Notes: generated by a model not told the origin, from the sequence alone. DNA of 64,000 nucleotides from Flavivirga aquatica (GCF_001747085.1 NZ_MDJD01000007.1:248001-312000); one strand, 5' to 3'; positions 26,977-36,419 are shown, counted from the stretch's first letter. Translations and numbers: made by a program.

Positions 26977-27753
26977 ATGATTTTAGAACATAAAGGCATT
27001 AACATTTTTTATACAGATCAAGGAAAAGGAAACGCTCTTGTATTATTACATGGTTTTTTAGAGAATAGCTCTATGTGGTCACCTTTTATCCCATCTTTTT
27101 CAAAAAAAAACAGAGTAATTTGTATTGATTTATTAGGTCATGGAAAATCAGAATGCTTAGGTTATTTACACACTATGGAACTTATGGCCGAAGCCGTGGA
27201 AGCTGTTCTTAAACACTTAAAAATTAGACGCTCCACATTTATAGGCCACTCCATGGGGGGGTATGTAGCGCTCGCTTTCGCAGAAAAAAACCCAGATGCT
27301 TTAAAAGGATTATGTTTAATGAATTCCACATCCAATGCAGACACCCCAGAAAAGAAAAAAAACAGAGATAGAGCCATTTTAGCTGTAAAACAAAACCATA
27401 AAGCATTTATAAGAATGGCTATTACTAATTTATTTAGACCAAAAAACAGAACTATTTTCTCTGAAGAAATAAAAGAATTAAAAAATGAAGCATTAAAAAC
27501 ACCTTTACAAGGTATTATTGCAGCACTTGAAGGTATGAAAATAAGAAACGACAGAGAAGCCTTACTCCACTTTACGCCTTTTAAAAAAATGATGATTCTA
27601 AGTAGAAGAGATCCTGTACTTGATTACAATTCATTAATTACTCAAACAAAAAATACACAAGTCCAAGTTGTTGAGTTTTCTGATGGACACATGAGTCATA
27701 TCGAGAATAAAAAAGACTTTTCGTACAATGCTTTGCGTTTCATCGAAAAATAA
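26977..27753 (+). CDS. Alpha/beta hydrolase
   Basis: A 258-residue cytoplasmic hydrolase with the canonical layout: oxyanion-hole LLHGFLENSSMW near residue 24, nucleophile elbow GHSMGGYVALAFAEK near residue 90, acid in SRRDPVLDY near 208 and catalytic His in DGHMSHIENK near 235. These fit the MhpC/BioH-type esterase group. There is no signal peptide and no neighbouring pathway gene that points to a substrate, so it should be called only a hydrolase of the fold. Confidence 0.85.
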   Translation: MILEHKGINIFYTDQGKGNALVLLHGFLENSSMWSPFIPSFSKKNRVICIDLLGHGKSECLGYLHTMELMAEAVEAVLKHLKIRRSTFIGHSMGGYVALAFAEKNPDALKGLCLMNSTSNADTPEKKKNRDRAILAVKQNHKAFIRMAITNLFRPKNRTIFSEEIKELKNEALKTPLQGIIAALEGMKIRNDREALLHFTPFKKMMILSRRDPVLDYNSLITQTKNTQVQVVEFSDGHMSHIENKKDFSYNALRFIEK

Positions 27754-27815
27754 TAACACCTTGTCGTTTTATTCGTTTTTATTTTTAGATTTAACAATCC
27801 CTAACGATAAAAGAT

Positions 27816-28082
27816 ATGAAAAAAACTACTAACAAACCAACACTAATTCCTAAAATGTACTGCAATTTGTTTGGACATGATTATCAAGTAACTAAAAAAG
27901 TTACATACCATGTTAAAGAATACACTTGCTCCCAATGTAAAAAAGAATTAACCACAGACAGTAATGGTCAATTAATTGAGTTAACCCCTAAATTTAGAGA
28001 AATTAATGACATATTAGAACGTATTCACACTTCAAGGATGGAACGTTCAAAGAATAAAGCAGTCGCTTCATCAGTTTATTAA
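27816..28082 (+). CDS. Small conserved-type protein with zinc-ribbon-like cysteines
   Basis: An 88-residue cytoplasmic protein. Visible features are YCNLFGHDYQVT near residue 14, KEYTCSQCKKELTTDSNGQL around 43-62 and a helical charged tail EINDILERIHTSRMERSKN. One CxxC plus the earlier Cys and His could bind zinc, although a complete second CxxC is missing. The CNLFGH opening recalls small DUF1660-type proteins, not firmly. A degraded partial copy lies 75 bp downstream, so the gene was once tandemly duplicated. Function unknown. Confidence 0.65.
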   Translation: MKKTTNKPTLIPKMYCNLFGHDYQVTKKVTYHVKEYTCSQCKKELTTDSNGQLIELTPKFREINDILERIHTSRMERSKNKAVASSVY

Positions 28083-28156
28083 ACAATCTCTCATGCTTCT
28101 AAATTGTTTTTAGCACCTTAACACACTTTAAACAATCTAATTAAATAATAAAAAAA

Positions 28157-28281
28157 ATATTTAGTCATGACTAAAAATAACACGTCATGTTACCTATTAT
28201 GTAAAAGAATACACGTGTAAAAAACAACTTATACCTAAGTATAAAGAAATAAATGATCTTTTAGTATTTTACGTACTATAA
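28157..28281 (+). pseudogene. Decayed tandem copy of the 88-residue gene
   Basis: Read in two frames this stretch gives IFSHD then, after a one-base loss, KITRHVTYYVKEYTCKKQL and IPKYKEINDLL, ending in a stop at 28279-28281. This parallels LFGHD, QVTKKVTYHVKEYTC, KKEL and TPKFREINDIL of the intact gene at 27816. The SQC segment and the DSNGQLIEL-like segment are deleted, one base is missing near 28172, and no start remains. It is therefore a relic of a gene duplication. Confidence 0.75.
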
Positions 28282-28337
28282 GCATGCTCAAAAAATGAAC
28301 ATAAGACGTGAGTAAAACCTAAACAATTACTTAATTC

Positions 28338-29384
28338 TTAATCATTAAAATTTCTCCAGCCTTGTGCTTTAATAGGAACTCTAGTTTCTGCTCTAGTAAC
28401 TAAATGCATGCCTTCTTTAGTATCTTTAATATGACCAATAATTGTTAAATTGGGATTTGCCTTTATTTTCGAAAAGTCGTCTTGAGAAATAGTAAATAAT
28501 AACTCATAATCCTCTCCTCCACTTAAAGCCACAGTGGTACTATCAATATTAAATTCTTCACAAGTTGAAATAACTTGAGGATCTAAGGGTATTTTTGCTT
28601 CATATAAATCACACCCAACTTCACTCTGCTTACAAAGGTGAATTATTTCAGAGGACAAACCATCACTTATATCAATCATTGATGTTGGCTTCACCTCTAA
28701 ATCTCTCAACAATTTAATAATATCTTTTCTAGCTTCAGGCTTTAACTGCCTTTCTATAATATAAGAATATGGCTCTAAATCTGGTTGGCTATTAGGGTTC
28801 ACTTTATAAACCTCCTTTTCTCGTTCAAGCACCTGAAGCCCCATATAAGCTGCACCAACATCTCCTGTAACAACTAGTAAATCATTTGGTTTAGCTCCAC
28901 TTCTATACACTTCACCATTGTCTTCAACTTCACCAATAGCCGTTACAGATATAAGCAACCCTGTTGTAGACGACGTCGTATCACCTCCAATAACATCAAT
29001 ATTGTAAATAGAAGCAGCTGTTTCTATTCCAGCATATAAATCCTCTAAAGCTTCTAAAGGAAACCTATTTGATACCGCAATAGACACTGTAATTTGTGTA
29101 GCTTTTGCGTTCATAGCATACACATCTGATAAATTAACTACAACCGCCTTATAACCTAAATGCTTTAATGGCACGTAACTTAAATCAAAATGTACACCCT
29201 CAACAAGTAAATCTGTAGTGACTACAATCTTTTTGTTTTTTAAATCTAAAACAGCTGCATCGTCACCAATTCCTTTAACTGTCGAAGACTGTTTAATTTT
29301 GAAATTTTTAGTCAAATGATCTATAAGACCAAATTCACCTAAATCACTTAATTGAGTTCGTTGTTGATTTTTATCTTCTATCAT
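28338..29384 (-). CDS. thiL: Thiamine-monophosphate kinase
   Basis: Phosphorylates thiamine monophosphate to the active cofactor thiamine diphosphate. The 348-residue protein has GEFGLIDHLTKNF, KGIGDDAAVLDLKNKKIVVTTDLLVEGVHFDL (Mg/ATP-binding Asp residues), VVNLSDVYAMNAKATQ, VIGGDTTSS, TGDVGAAYMGL and MIDISDGLSSEIIHLC with the late GGEDYELLFTI, all ThiL hallmarks. Length is normal. A -7 box four bases before the ATG predicts a leaderless transcript. Confidence 0.93.
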   Translation of the reverse strand: MIEDKNQQRTQLSDLGEFGLIDHLTKNFKIKQSSTVKGIGDDAAVLDLKNKKIVVTTDLLVEGVHFDLSYVPLKHLGYKAVVVNLSDVYAMNAKATQITVSIAVSNRFPLEALEDLYAGIETAASIYNIDVIGGDTTSSTTGLLISVTAIGEVEDNGEVYRSGAKPNDLLVVTGDVGAAYMGLQVLEREKEVYKVNPNSQPDLEPYSYIIERQLKPEARKDIIKLLRDLEVKPTSMIDISDGLSSEIIHLCKQSEVGCDLYEAKIPLDPQVISTCEEFNIDSTTVALSGGEDYELLFTISQDDFSKIKANPNLTIIGHIKDTKEGMHLVTRAETRVPIKAQGWRNFND

Positions 29385-29388
29385 GATG

Positions 29389-29396
29389 CAAAAATA
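29389..29396 (-). promoter_or_regulatory. -7 element of thiL (TATTTTTG), leaderless spacing
   Basis: Exact TAnnTTTG match on the minus strand; four bases separate its last G from the A of the thiL start codon. Confidence 0.5.
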
Positions 29397-29467
29397 AGAA
29401 GCTAATTTTGTTTTTACTACCTTTATACTAAAAACAAAACTTATTTAGTTATTAATATAAATTTGTT

Positions 29468-30706
29468 ATGAAATATACCAAACTCCTTTACAGAGGATTT
29501 TTAGGGTGTGCTATTTTAGTATTACTTTACAATTGTTCAAAAGACAACACTTCTATAAAAAATAACAATATATCTGAAGCATTATTCCCTTGTGAAAATG
29601 GTTTTGCAGATATTTATCCATGTAATAATTATGATTTAATGGCGCACATACCATTAAGCACTTTTGGAGCAATATCTGGAAATGATTGCTGGGGTTGGAC
29701 AGACAGCACAACAGGAAAAGAATACGCTTTAATGGGTACTGATAGTAACGTTTCATTTATTGATATTACAGAAGCCAACAACCCTATTTATCTAGGAAAC
29801 CTGCCTACAGCAACAACCGCAAGTTCTTGGCGAGATGTAAAAGTATTTAAAAACCATGCTTTTATTGTTGCAGACAAAGCTGATAATCACGGACTACAAG
29901 TATTTGATTTAACTAGACTAAGAAATTTAACTAATCTACCAGAAATTTTTTCAGCAGACACACATTTTACAGACTTTGGCAGCGCCCATAATATTGTAAT
30001 AAATGAAACCAGTGGCTATGCATACATTGTTGGAACAGACAGAAGAGGTATTTTTAAAGGAGGGCCATTATTTATTAACATTAATACTCCAAAAACACCA
30101 GTTTCTGAAGGTGGATTTGGAGCAGGAGGTTATTCTCACGATGCTCAAGTAGTAACCTATAGTGGTCCTGACGCAGACTATATAGGTCGTGAAATATTAA
30201 TTGGAAGCAATGAAAACGAAGTCGTTATTGTAGATGTCACAGATAAAGCAAAACCTATAAGTATTTCAACAATTAGCTATAATAACGTCGGCTACACACA
30301 CCAAGGTTGGTTTACCGAAGACCTCAAATACTTTATTTTAGGTGATGAAACAGATGAACAAGATATAGGAAACAATACGCGCACCATCGTTTTTGATTTT
30401 ACAGATTTAGATAACCCACTATTTCATACAGACTATTTCTCCAATTTTACAGCTATAGATCATAATGGTTATGTAAAAGGCAACACGTACTATCAAGCAA
30501 ATTACAGAGCTGGAGTTAGAATGTTAGATATAACCAACATTAGTAATAAATCCATTACCGAAATAGGTTTTTTTGACACCTACACAGATAACAATATTAC
30601 TGGCTTCCAAGGCGCCTGGAACGTCTATCCATATTTCTCAAGTGGAAATATAATAATTAGCGATATTAATAAAGGGCTCTTTATTATTAGAAAAAGCGGA
30701 ACATAA
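29468..30706 (+). CDS. LVIVD-repeat lipoprotein (choice-of-anchor B type)
   Basis: A 412-residue exported lipoprotein (signal with lipobox LLYNC near residue 23). The body has Leu/Val-Ile-Val-Asp-type repeats: VSFIDITEANNPIYLGNLP, LQVFDLTRLRNLT, VVIVDVTDKAKPISIS, TIVFDFTDLDNPLF and VRMLDITNISNKS, which build a beta-propeller. The segment CWGWTDSTTGKEYALMGTDSNVSFIDI is typical of the choice-of-anchor B family. It leads a tightly spaced run of four exported proteins (10, 0 and 7 bp gaps), ending with the MbnP/MbnH pair, and probably works at the outer membrane. Confidence 0.8.
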   Translation: MKYTKLLYRGFLGCAILVLLYNCSKDNTSIKNNNISEALFPCENGFADIYPCNNYDLMAHIPLSTFGAISGNDCWGWTDSTTGKEYALMGTDSNVSFIDITEANNPIYLGNLPTATTASSWRDVKVFKNHAFIVADKADNHGLQVFDLTRLRNLTNLPEIFSADTHFTDFGSAHNIVINETSGYAYIVGTDRRGIFKGGPLFININTPKTPVSEGGFGAGGYSHDAQVVTYSGPDADYIGREILIGSNENEVVIVDVTDKAKPISISTISYNNVGYTHQGWFTEDLKYFILGDETDEQDIGNNTRTIVFDFTDLDNPLFHTDYFSNFTAIDHNGYVKGNTYYQANYRAGVRMLDITNISNKSITEIGFFDTYTDNNITGFQGAWNVYPYFSSGNIIISDINKGLFIIRKSGT

Positions 30707-30716
30707 TTATTAGCTT

Positions 30717-32078
30717 ATGTATAATTTCTTAAAAAAACATATAATCGCTTTAATACTCCTGCCTATTGTTTTACAAACATTTAGTTGCTCACAAAATGAT
30801 GATACTTCAAAGCCATCAAACACATCTAAAGTAGAACTAGATTTTATAAAAACACTTGGAGGCTCAAAAAATGAAAGTGCCAAAAACATTACCAAAACTT
30901 CAGATGGCGGATACGTCGTTTTAGGACATACTCAAAGTATAAATGGAGACATAACAAACAAAAACAATGAATCTTTCGACTACTGGCTACTTAAATTTAA
31001 TGCCAACAATAGCTTACAATGGCAAAAAACATATGGTGGAAGTGATGACGATAGAGGAAGCTGCATCATTCAAACATTAGATGACGGATACGCTATAACA
31101 GGTTTTAGTAAAAGTGCCAATGGAGATGTAACGCAAAATAATGGTTTTAACGATTTTTGGGTATCTAAATTAGATAGTTCCGGAACTATCTCTTGGGAAA
31201 AATCATTCGGTTTTTCTGGAGTAGACCAAGGTATTTCTATAATTCAAACTAACGATAAAGGCTTTCTTTTAACTGGCGTTCTAGATGTTTCAGCATCTAA
31301 CGGACAAGGAAACAGCAAAAGCACAGCTACACAACATGCTGGTGGCGATTACTGGGCAATAAAACTTAACACTTTAGGAGAGAAAGAATGGAGTAAATTC
31401 TATGGAGGCACTTTTACAGATACACCTTACGATGCCATACAGACAGAAGATAATGGCTACATTATAGTAGGCTCATCAGACAGTAACGATGTCGATATAA
31501 AAGCAAACAAAGGCTCTTATGATTTTTGGGTTGTGAAAATATCCGAAACTGGAGATTTACTCTGGGAGAAATCTTATGGAGGTAGCGAAATTGACGAGGC
31601 CAGAGCTATTGAAAAATCAAATGATGGCAATTACATTATTGTTGGAGATACCAGAAGCAGCAATTTAGACGTTTCATTTAATAACGGCGCAGCAGATTTG
31701 TGGATTATTAAAATATCACCTAGCGGGAATTTAATTTGGGAAAAATCATTTGGAGGCACTAATTTTGACGCTGGCCGTTCAATATCAAAAACTCAGAATG
31801 GCGATTTCATTATTTCTGGCAGTTCAAGAAGCTCAGATAATGATCTAAACAAAAATAATGGACAAAATGATGCTTGGGTTTTAAAGATAGACACCAATGG
31901 CAATTTAAAATGGCAAAAAAACATTGGAGGCTCCAGTATTGATCTTGCACATGACGCTATTGAAATTAATAACAAGACAATAATCTCGGTTGGCGAGTCT
32001 AATAGCTCCGATATAGATATTACAACCAATAATGGATTTACAGATTTACTCATATTAAAAATAAAAGAAAATCAATAA
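30717..32078 (+). CDS. Seven-repeat beta-propeller lipoprotein
   Basis: A 453-residue lipoprotein: signal with lipobox QTFSC near residue 22, then seven repeats of about 50-60 residues. Each starts with a GGS/GGT-D motif and has a DGGYVV-like and WVxKI-like strand: KTLGGSKNESAKNI, KTYGGSDDDRGSCI, KSFGFSGVDQGISI, KFYGGTFTDTPYDAI, KSYGGSEIDEARAI, KSFGGTNFDAGRSI and KNIGGSSIDLAHDAI. Seven repeats predict a closed seven-bladed propeller. No T9SS tail is visible. It lies between the LVIVD lipoprotein and MbnP without spacing, so it shares their operon; its binding partner is unknown. Confidence 0.78.
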   Translation: MYNFLKKHIIALILLPIVLQTFSCSQNDDTSKPSNTSKVELDFIKTLGGSKNESAKNITKTSDGGYVVLGHTQSINGDITNKNNESFDYWLLKFNANNSLQWQKTYGGSDDDRGSCIIQTLDDGYAITGFSKSANGDVTQNNGFNDFWVSKLDSSGTISWEKSFGFSGVDQGISIIQTNDKGFLLTGVLDVSASNGQGNSKSTATQHAGGDYWAIKLNTLGEKEWSKFYGGTFTDTPYDAIQTEDNGYIIVGSSDSNDVDIKANKGSYDFWVVKISETGDLLWEKSYGGSEIDEARAIEKSNDGNYIIVGDTRSSNLDVSFNNGAADLWIIKISPSGNLIWEKSFGGTNFDAGRSISKTQNGDFIISGSSRSSDNDLNKNNGQNDAWVLKIDTNGNLKWQKNIGGSSIDLAHDAIEINNKTIISVGESNSSDIDITTNNGFTDLLILKIKENQ

Positions 32079-32846
32079 ATGAAAAGAATAAACTTTATAC
32101 TAATAACTTGTTTATTTACAGTAATTTCATGTAATAACGACAATGATGATCAATCTGAAAGAACTAATATTACTCTTAATTTTAATCATAATTGGGACGA
32201 AACCCCTTTTACAAATGCTAATTTTAACACCATTCAATACACTAATGCTAATGGAGAAGAAATGAGCATCACAAAACTTCGTTATTTAATTTCAAATGTT
32301 ACTTTAACAAAACCAAACGGAGAAACAATTGTCCTTGATGGTTACAATTTAGTAGATGTTACCAATAACACAGATCTATCATTTACACCAATTACTGCTA
32401 TTCCACTAGGAGTTTATAGCAGTCTATCTTTTACTTTTGGTTTTAATAATGATGCTAATTACAATAATAATTACACAGATTTAAATTCGGTATCATGGAA
32501 TGTTCCTGAAGCATTAGGTGGTGGCTACCACTACATGCAACTAGAAGGTAAATTTATAGACAATACTAGTACAGAAACTGGATACGCATATCACACGATA
32601 AGAGCCGTAAATAACTCTGGAGCTATTCAAGTTTTTCAAGATACATTTTTTGAAGTCAACCTAGGAGAAGTTACTGTTTCTAATAATTCTACTTTTGATA
32701 TTGAAATAAATATAGCAGAATGGTTTAAAAACCCAAACACCTGGGATTTAAATACATTAAACAATATGCTCATGCCTAATTTCGATGCCCAAATCATGAT
32801 GTTTGAAAATGGTCAAAACACATTTAATTTAAAACCAATTCAATAG
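32079..32846 (+). CDS. MbnP family copper-associated lipoprotein
   Basis: A 255-residue lipoprotein (lipobox VISC near residue 18) with an acidic spacer NNDNDDQSE. The body matches the MbnP pattern: ITLNFNHNWDETPF, ITKLRYLISNVTLTKPNGETIVLDGYNLVD, GVYSSLSFTFGFNND, ALGGGYHYMQLEGKF and NTFNL at the end. In methanobactin-producing methanotrophs MbnP binds copper after its partner MbnH oxidises a tryptophan to kynurenine. Here the gene begins at the base after the preceding stop, and an MbnH-like diheme enzyme follows 7 bp later, so the pair is intact. Trp residues are present at WDETPF, SWNVP and EWFKNPNTW; which one could be modified is not visible. Confidence 0.8.
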   Translation: MKRINFILITCLFTVISCNNDNDDQSERTNITLNFNHNWDETPFTNANFNTIQYTNANGEEMSITKLRYLISNVTLTKPNGETIVLDGYNLVDVTNNTDLSFTPITAIPLGVYSSLSFTFGFNNDANYNNNYTDLNSVSWNVPEALGGGYHYMQLEGKFIDNTSTETGYAYHTIRAVNNSGAIQVFQDTFFEVNLGEVTVSNNSTFDIEINIAEWFKNPNTWDLNTLNNMLMPNFDAQIMMFENGQNTFNLKPIQ

Positions 32847-32853
32847 TTTTATT

Positions 32854-33921
32854 TTGAAAACATGGAACACATATATTTATATACTTTTTATTTTCACGTG
32901 TATATCATGTTCAAATGAAAAAATAGAAACCTATGTATCCAAACCAAGCTTATTACAAATTCCAAAACTTTTTGAAGATAATATATTAGCACCAGTAATT
33001 CCGAACAATAATCTGCAAACTATTGAAGGTATTTCCCTAGGTAAAAAACTGTTTTTCGATCCCATTTTATCTGCAAATAACACACAAGCCTGTGCAGACT
33101 GTCATGCCCTAGAAAATGCATTTACAGACACAGACAGGTTTAGCGACGGTATTAATGGTGCTTTTGGCAAACGTAACTCTATGCCTCTATTTAACCTAGC
33201 CTGGAATTATGATGAAAAGTTTTTTTGGGATGGTAGATCTTTCAGTTTAGAACACCAAGCCTTTTTACCTGTAACAGACCCCAATGAAATGGGGAGTACT
33301 TGGATTCAAGTTGAAGAAAAATTACAACAACATCCGGAATATCCAGAATTATTTCAACAAGCATTTGGAACATCAACAATAGATTCTACTTTAGTTACAA
33401 AAGCTATAGCGCAATTTGAACGCACACTAATATCTTCTAACTCTAAATTCGACAAATACCTTTTAGGAGAAACCTCTTTAACAGCAGAAGAACTCAATGG
33501 TTTTAATATTTTTATGGATGAAACTCGAGGAGATTGTTTTCATTGCCATGGAAGTGACAAAAATCCATTATGGACAGATAATATATTTCACAACAACGGT
33601 TTAGATACAGTTATTACAGATTTAGGTTTAGGAGCAATTACTGGAGACCCCGCAGATAATGGTAAATTCAAATCGCCTTCGTTAAGGAATTTAGCATTTA
33701 CAGCACCCTATATGCACGATGGTAGGTTTAAAACTTTAAACGATGTTATAAATCATTACAGTGAAGGACTCAAAAACTCTACAACCATAGACCCCTTAAT
33801 GAAAAAAGTAGCACAAGGAGGTGTACATTTAACTCCACAAGACAAAGCAGATTTAAAAGCTTTTTTACTGACTCTCTCTGATTATGAATTTATAAACAAC
33901 CTTAACTTTATAAAACCATAA
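32854..33921 (+). CDS. Diheme cytochrome c peroxidase/MauG-like enzyme (MbnH-type)
   Basis: A 355-residue exported protein with two CxxCH heme sites: Cys80-Ala-Asp-Cys83-His84 and Cys228-Phe-His-Cys231-His232. Other family landmarks are GKKLFFDPILSANNTQ, WDGRSFSLEHQA, FERTLISSNSKFDKYL and APYMHDGRFKTLNDVINHY near the C-terminus. The TTG start at 32854 gives a short lipoprotein-like signal (FTCISC). Such enzymes use hydrogen peroxide to reach a high-valent diheme state. The adjacent MbnP gene suggests that MbnP is the substrate, rather than a general peroxidase role. Confidence 0.83.
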   Translation: MKTWNTYIYILFIFTCISCSNEKIETYVSKPSLLQIPKLFEDNILAPVIPNNNLQTIEGISLGKKLFFDPILSANNTQACADCHALENAFTDTDRFSDGINGAFGKRNSMPLFNLAWNYDEKFFWDGRSFSLEHQAFLPVTDPNEMGSTWIQVEEKLQQHPEYPELFQQAFGTSTIDSTLVTKAIAQFERTLISSNSKFDKYLLGETSLTAEELNGFNIFMDETRGDCFHCHGSDKNPLWTDNIFHNNGLDTVITDLGLGAITGDPADNGKFKSPSLRNLAFTAPYMHDGRFKTLNDVINHYSEGLKNSTTIDPLMKKVAQGGVHLTPQDKADLKAFLLTLSDYEFINNLNFIKP

Positions 33922-33986
33922 GAAAAACCTATAAAATTATATATTAATATAATGTTAGGTTATATGGAAATCCATGACTTATATTG

Positions 33987-33994
33987 TATATTTG
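33987..33994 (+). promoter_or_regulatory. -7 element of the suf operon (TATATTTG)
   Basis: Exact TAnnTTTG match followed by CACTC, about 134 bp before the first suf gene. It leaves a leader of some 125 nt with no recognised fold. Confidence 0.45.
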
Positions 33995-34127
33995 CACTCT
34001 ATTTAGAAATCATCTTAATAAATTTACTGATTATTTTAAACAATAGTCAATTTTATTAACAAAGGTTATATGTGCCAGTATTTAAACAATATGAAAGACA
34101 TATGAATAAATCTAAATTAAAGATGTT

Positions 34128-34457
34128 ATGATTAAAGTTTCTGAAACAGCTAAGAAAAAAGTTATTGAGCTTATGCAAGATGACGGCTACAATCCTACTA
34201 CAGATTACGTTCGCGTTGGTGTTAAAAGTGGTGGCTGCTCAGGCTTGTCCTATGATTTAAAGTTTGATAAAGAAAATCAAGAAGACGATAAAGTTTTTGA
34301 AGATAATGATGTGAAAATTATTGTTGATAAAAAAAGTTTCCTATATCTTATAGGAACTACTCTTGAATATTCTGGAGGATTAAACGGTACTGGTTTTGTA
34401 TTTAATAATCCTAACGCTAACCGCACCTGTGGTTGTGGAGAATCATTTTCACTATAA
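34128..34457 (+). CDS. sufA: HesB/IscA-type iron-sulfur carrier, first gene of suf operon
   Basis: A 109-residue A-type carrier that accepts clusters from the SufBCD scaffold. It has the three conserved cysteines: VKSGGCSGLSYDL near residue 37 and NRTCGCGESF at the C-terminus. ErpA and SufA cannot be separated on motif alone; position ahead of sufB favours SufA. The ATG follows a 130-bp leader. Confidence 0.88.
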   Translation: MIKVSETAKKKVIELMQDDGYNPTTDYVRVGVKSGGCSGLSYDLKFDKENQEDDKVFEDNDVKIIVDKKSFLYLIGTTLEYSGGLNGTGFVFNNPNANRTCGCGESFSL

Positions 34458-34480
34458 AATTTAAGAAAGAATAAAGAATT

Positions 34481-35929
34481 ATGTCGAAGTATACAGAAGA
34501 TGACCTTCGCGAGGAGCTTAAAACCAAGGAATACGAATACGGTTTTTACACAGATATAGAATCTGAAACATTTCCTAATGGTTTAAATGAAGATATTGTA
34601 CGTGCTATTTCTAAAAAGAAAGAAGAGCCACAATGGATGACAGATTGGAGGCTAGAAGCTTTTAGAGTATGGAAAGATATGGAGGAGCCTGAATGGGCGA
34701 ATGTAAATTACAAAAAACCCGACTTCCAAGGTATTTCATATTACTCTGCACCAAATAGCAAACCTAAGTATGAAAGTTTAGATGAAGTTGATCCAGAATT
34801 ACTGGCAACTTTTGAAAAACTTGGTATTTCTTTAGATGAACAAAAAAAGTTATCTGGAGTAGCTATGGATGTTGTAGTCGATTCAGTATCTGTTGCAACA
34901 ACATTTAAAAAAACCTTAGGAGAAAAAGGTATTATTTTTATGAGTATTTCTGAAGCCATAAAAGAGCATCCAGAACTTGTTAAAAAATACATAGGTACCA
35001 TTGTACCACAAAAAGACAACTTTTACGCAGCATTAAATAGCGCTGTATTTAGTGATGGAAGTTTCTGTTATATCCCAAAAGGCGTACGCTGCCCTATGGA
35101 ATTATCAACATACTTTAGAATTAACCAAGCAGGTACAGGTCAATTTGAAAGAACACTTGTTATAGCAGATGAAGGAAGCTATGTAAGTTATCTTGAAGGA
35201 TGTACTGCTCCAAGCAGAGATGAGAACCAATTACACGCTGCAGTTGTAGAACTAATAGCCTTAGATGATGCTGAAATTAAATACTCAACAGTACAAAACT
35301 GGTATCCAGGAAATGCAGAAGGAAAAGGTGGAGTGTACAACTTTGTTACAAAACGAGGATTATGTGAGAAAAATGCAAAAATCTCTTGGACTCAAGTAGA
35401 AACGGGTAGTGCTGTCACATGGAAATATCCTTCATGTGTATTAAAAGGCGATAATTCGGTAGGAGAATTTTATTCAATAGCAGTAACGAACAACTACCAA
35501 CAAGCAGATACAGGTACTAAGATGATTCATTTAGGTAAAAACACTAAATCGACCATCATTTCAAAAGGAATTTCTGCAGGTAAATCACAAAACAGCTACC
35601 GTGGTTTAGTTCAAATAAATTCGCGAGCAGAAAACGCCCGTAACTTTTCACAATGTGATAGTTTACTTATGGGTAATGAATGTGGTGCACATACATTTCC
35701 ATATATAGAAGCAAAAAACAAATCAGCTAAAATAGAGCACGAAGCAACAACTAGTAAAATTGGTGAAGATCAAATTTTCTATTGTAATCAACGTGGTATT
35801 GATACCGAAAAAGCAATTGCGTTAATAGTTAATGGTTTTAGTAAAGAAGTATTAAATAAACTGCCTATGGAATTCGCTGTAGAAGCCCAAAAGCTATTAG
35901 AAATAAGTTTAGAAGGATCTGTAGGGTAA
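34481..35929 (+). CDS. sufB: Fe-S cluster assembly scaffold SufB
   Basis: A 482-residue core scaffold subunit. Visible motifs: [65 protein letters not shown] and the C-terminal region [37 protein letters not shown]. The invariant cysteine in VSYLEGCTA is present. Together with SufC (ATPase) and SufD it assembles clusters delivered through SufS/SufE. It starts 23 bp after sufA. Confidence 0.96.
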   Translation: MSKYTEDDLREELKTKEYEYGFYTDIESETFPNGLNEDIVRAISKKKEEPQWMTDWRLEAFRVWKDMEEPEWANVNYKKPDFQGISYYSAPNSKPKYESLDEVDPELLATFEKLGISLDEQKKLSGVAMDVVVDSVSVATTFKKTLGEKGIIFMSISEAIKEHPELVKKYIGTIVPQKDNFYAALNSAVFSDGSFCYIPKGVRCPMELSTYFRINQAGTGQFERTLVIADEGSYVSYLEGCTAPSRDENQLHAAVVELIALDDAEIKYSTVQNWYPGNAEGKGGVYNFVTKRGLCEKNAKISWTQVETGSAVTWKYPSCVLKGDNSVGEFYSIAVTNNYQQADTGTKMIHLGKNTKSTIISKGISAGKSQNSYRGLVQINSRAENARNFSQCDSLLMGNECGAHTFPYIEAKNKSAKIEHEATTSKIGEDQIFYCNQRGIDTEKAIALIVNGFSKEVLNKLPMEFAVEAQKLLEISLEGSVG

Positions 35930-35999
35930 AAAATGAAATAAGTTTCATGAAGTGTTAATAAAAAGTCTCTCATTATATTAAAAAACCTAAATTTTAAAA

Positions 36000-36419
36000 A
36001 TGAAAAAAAGCACATTTTTTATCGCATTAATGTTTACAGTGTTTTTAAGCTGTAAAGACAACACAAAAGGAGATCAAAAAGAAACAATTACTGCAGATGA
36101 CAGTGAATTAACCGAAAAACAACGTGATGGACTAACACTATTAAAAGGGGAGTTTGTATATCATGGTGGCGCAGCTGTTTTACAAACACATGCAGAAATT
36201 TATGGCGTTTTAATTACCGATAAAATGCATGAGTTAAACAAACTTGCAGAGCAATATAAAAAAGCTCCAACAGACATGGTTAATGTTGAAGTTAGAGGAA
36301 AAATAAGTAACCAAAAAGATGATAAAATTCTTTGGGAAAATAAACTTGAAATTGTTGAAATATTAAATATAAAATCAGCTCCCCAAGAAGATAACAACGT
36401 AGTAAAACTAGGAAGTTAA
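36000..36419 (+). CDS. Unrecognised lipoprotein inserted between sufB and sufC
   Basis: A 139-residue lipoprotein: signal MKKSTFFIALMFTVFLSC with a clear lipobox at residue 18. The mature part starts with acidic DNTKGDQKETITADDSE and then a compact domain (LTLLKGEFVYHGGAAVLQTHAEIYGVLITDKMHELNKLAEQYK...VNVEVRGKISNQKDDKILWENKLEIVEILNI). I know no function. It is exported while SUF acts in the cytoplasm, so its place in the operon may reflect shared regulation or a periplasmic iron/redox role. Confidence 0.7.
   Translation: MKKSTFFIALMFTVFLSCKDNTKGDQKETITADDSELTEKQRDGLTLLKGEFVYHGGAAVLQTHAEIYGVLITDKMHELNKLAEQYKKAPTDMVNVEVRGKISNQKDDKILWENKLEIVEILNIKSAPQEDNNVVKLGS

Noticed and set aside
29458-29465. 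TAAATTTG, a -7-like sequence just before the LVIVD lipoprotein gene
   Set aside because: It ends only two bases before the ATG, too close for the known start-site distance, so it is probably a chance match.
32854-33921. The diheme protein as a general bacterial cytochrome c peroxidase
   Set aside because: The family overlap is real, but adjacency to MbnP with a 7-bp gap makes the MbnH role the better reading; peroxidase activity is not excluded.
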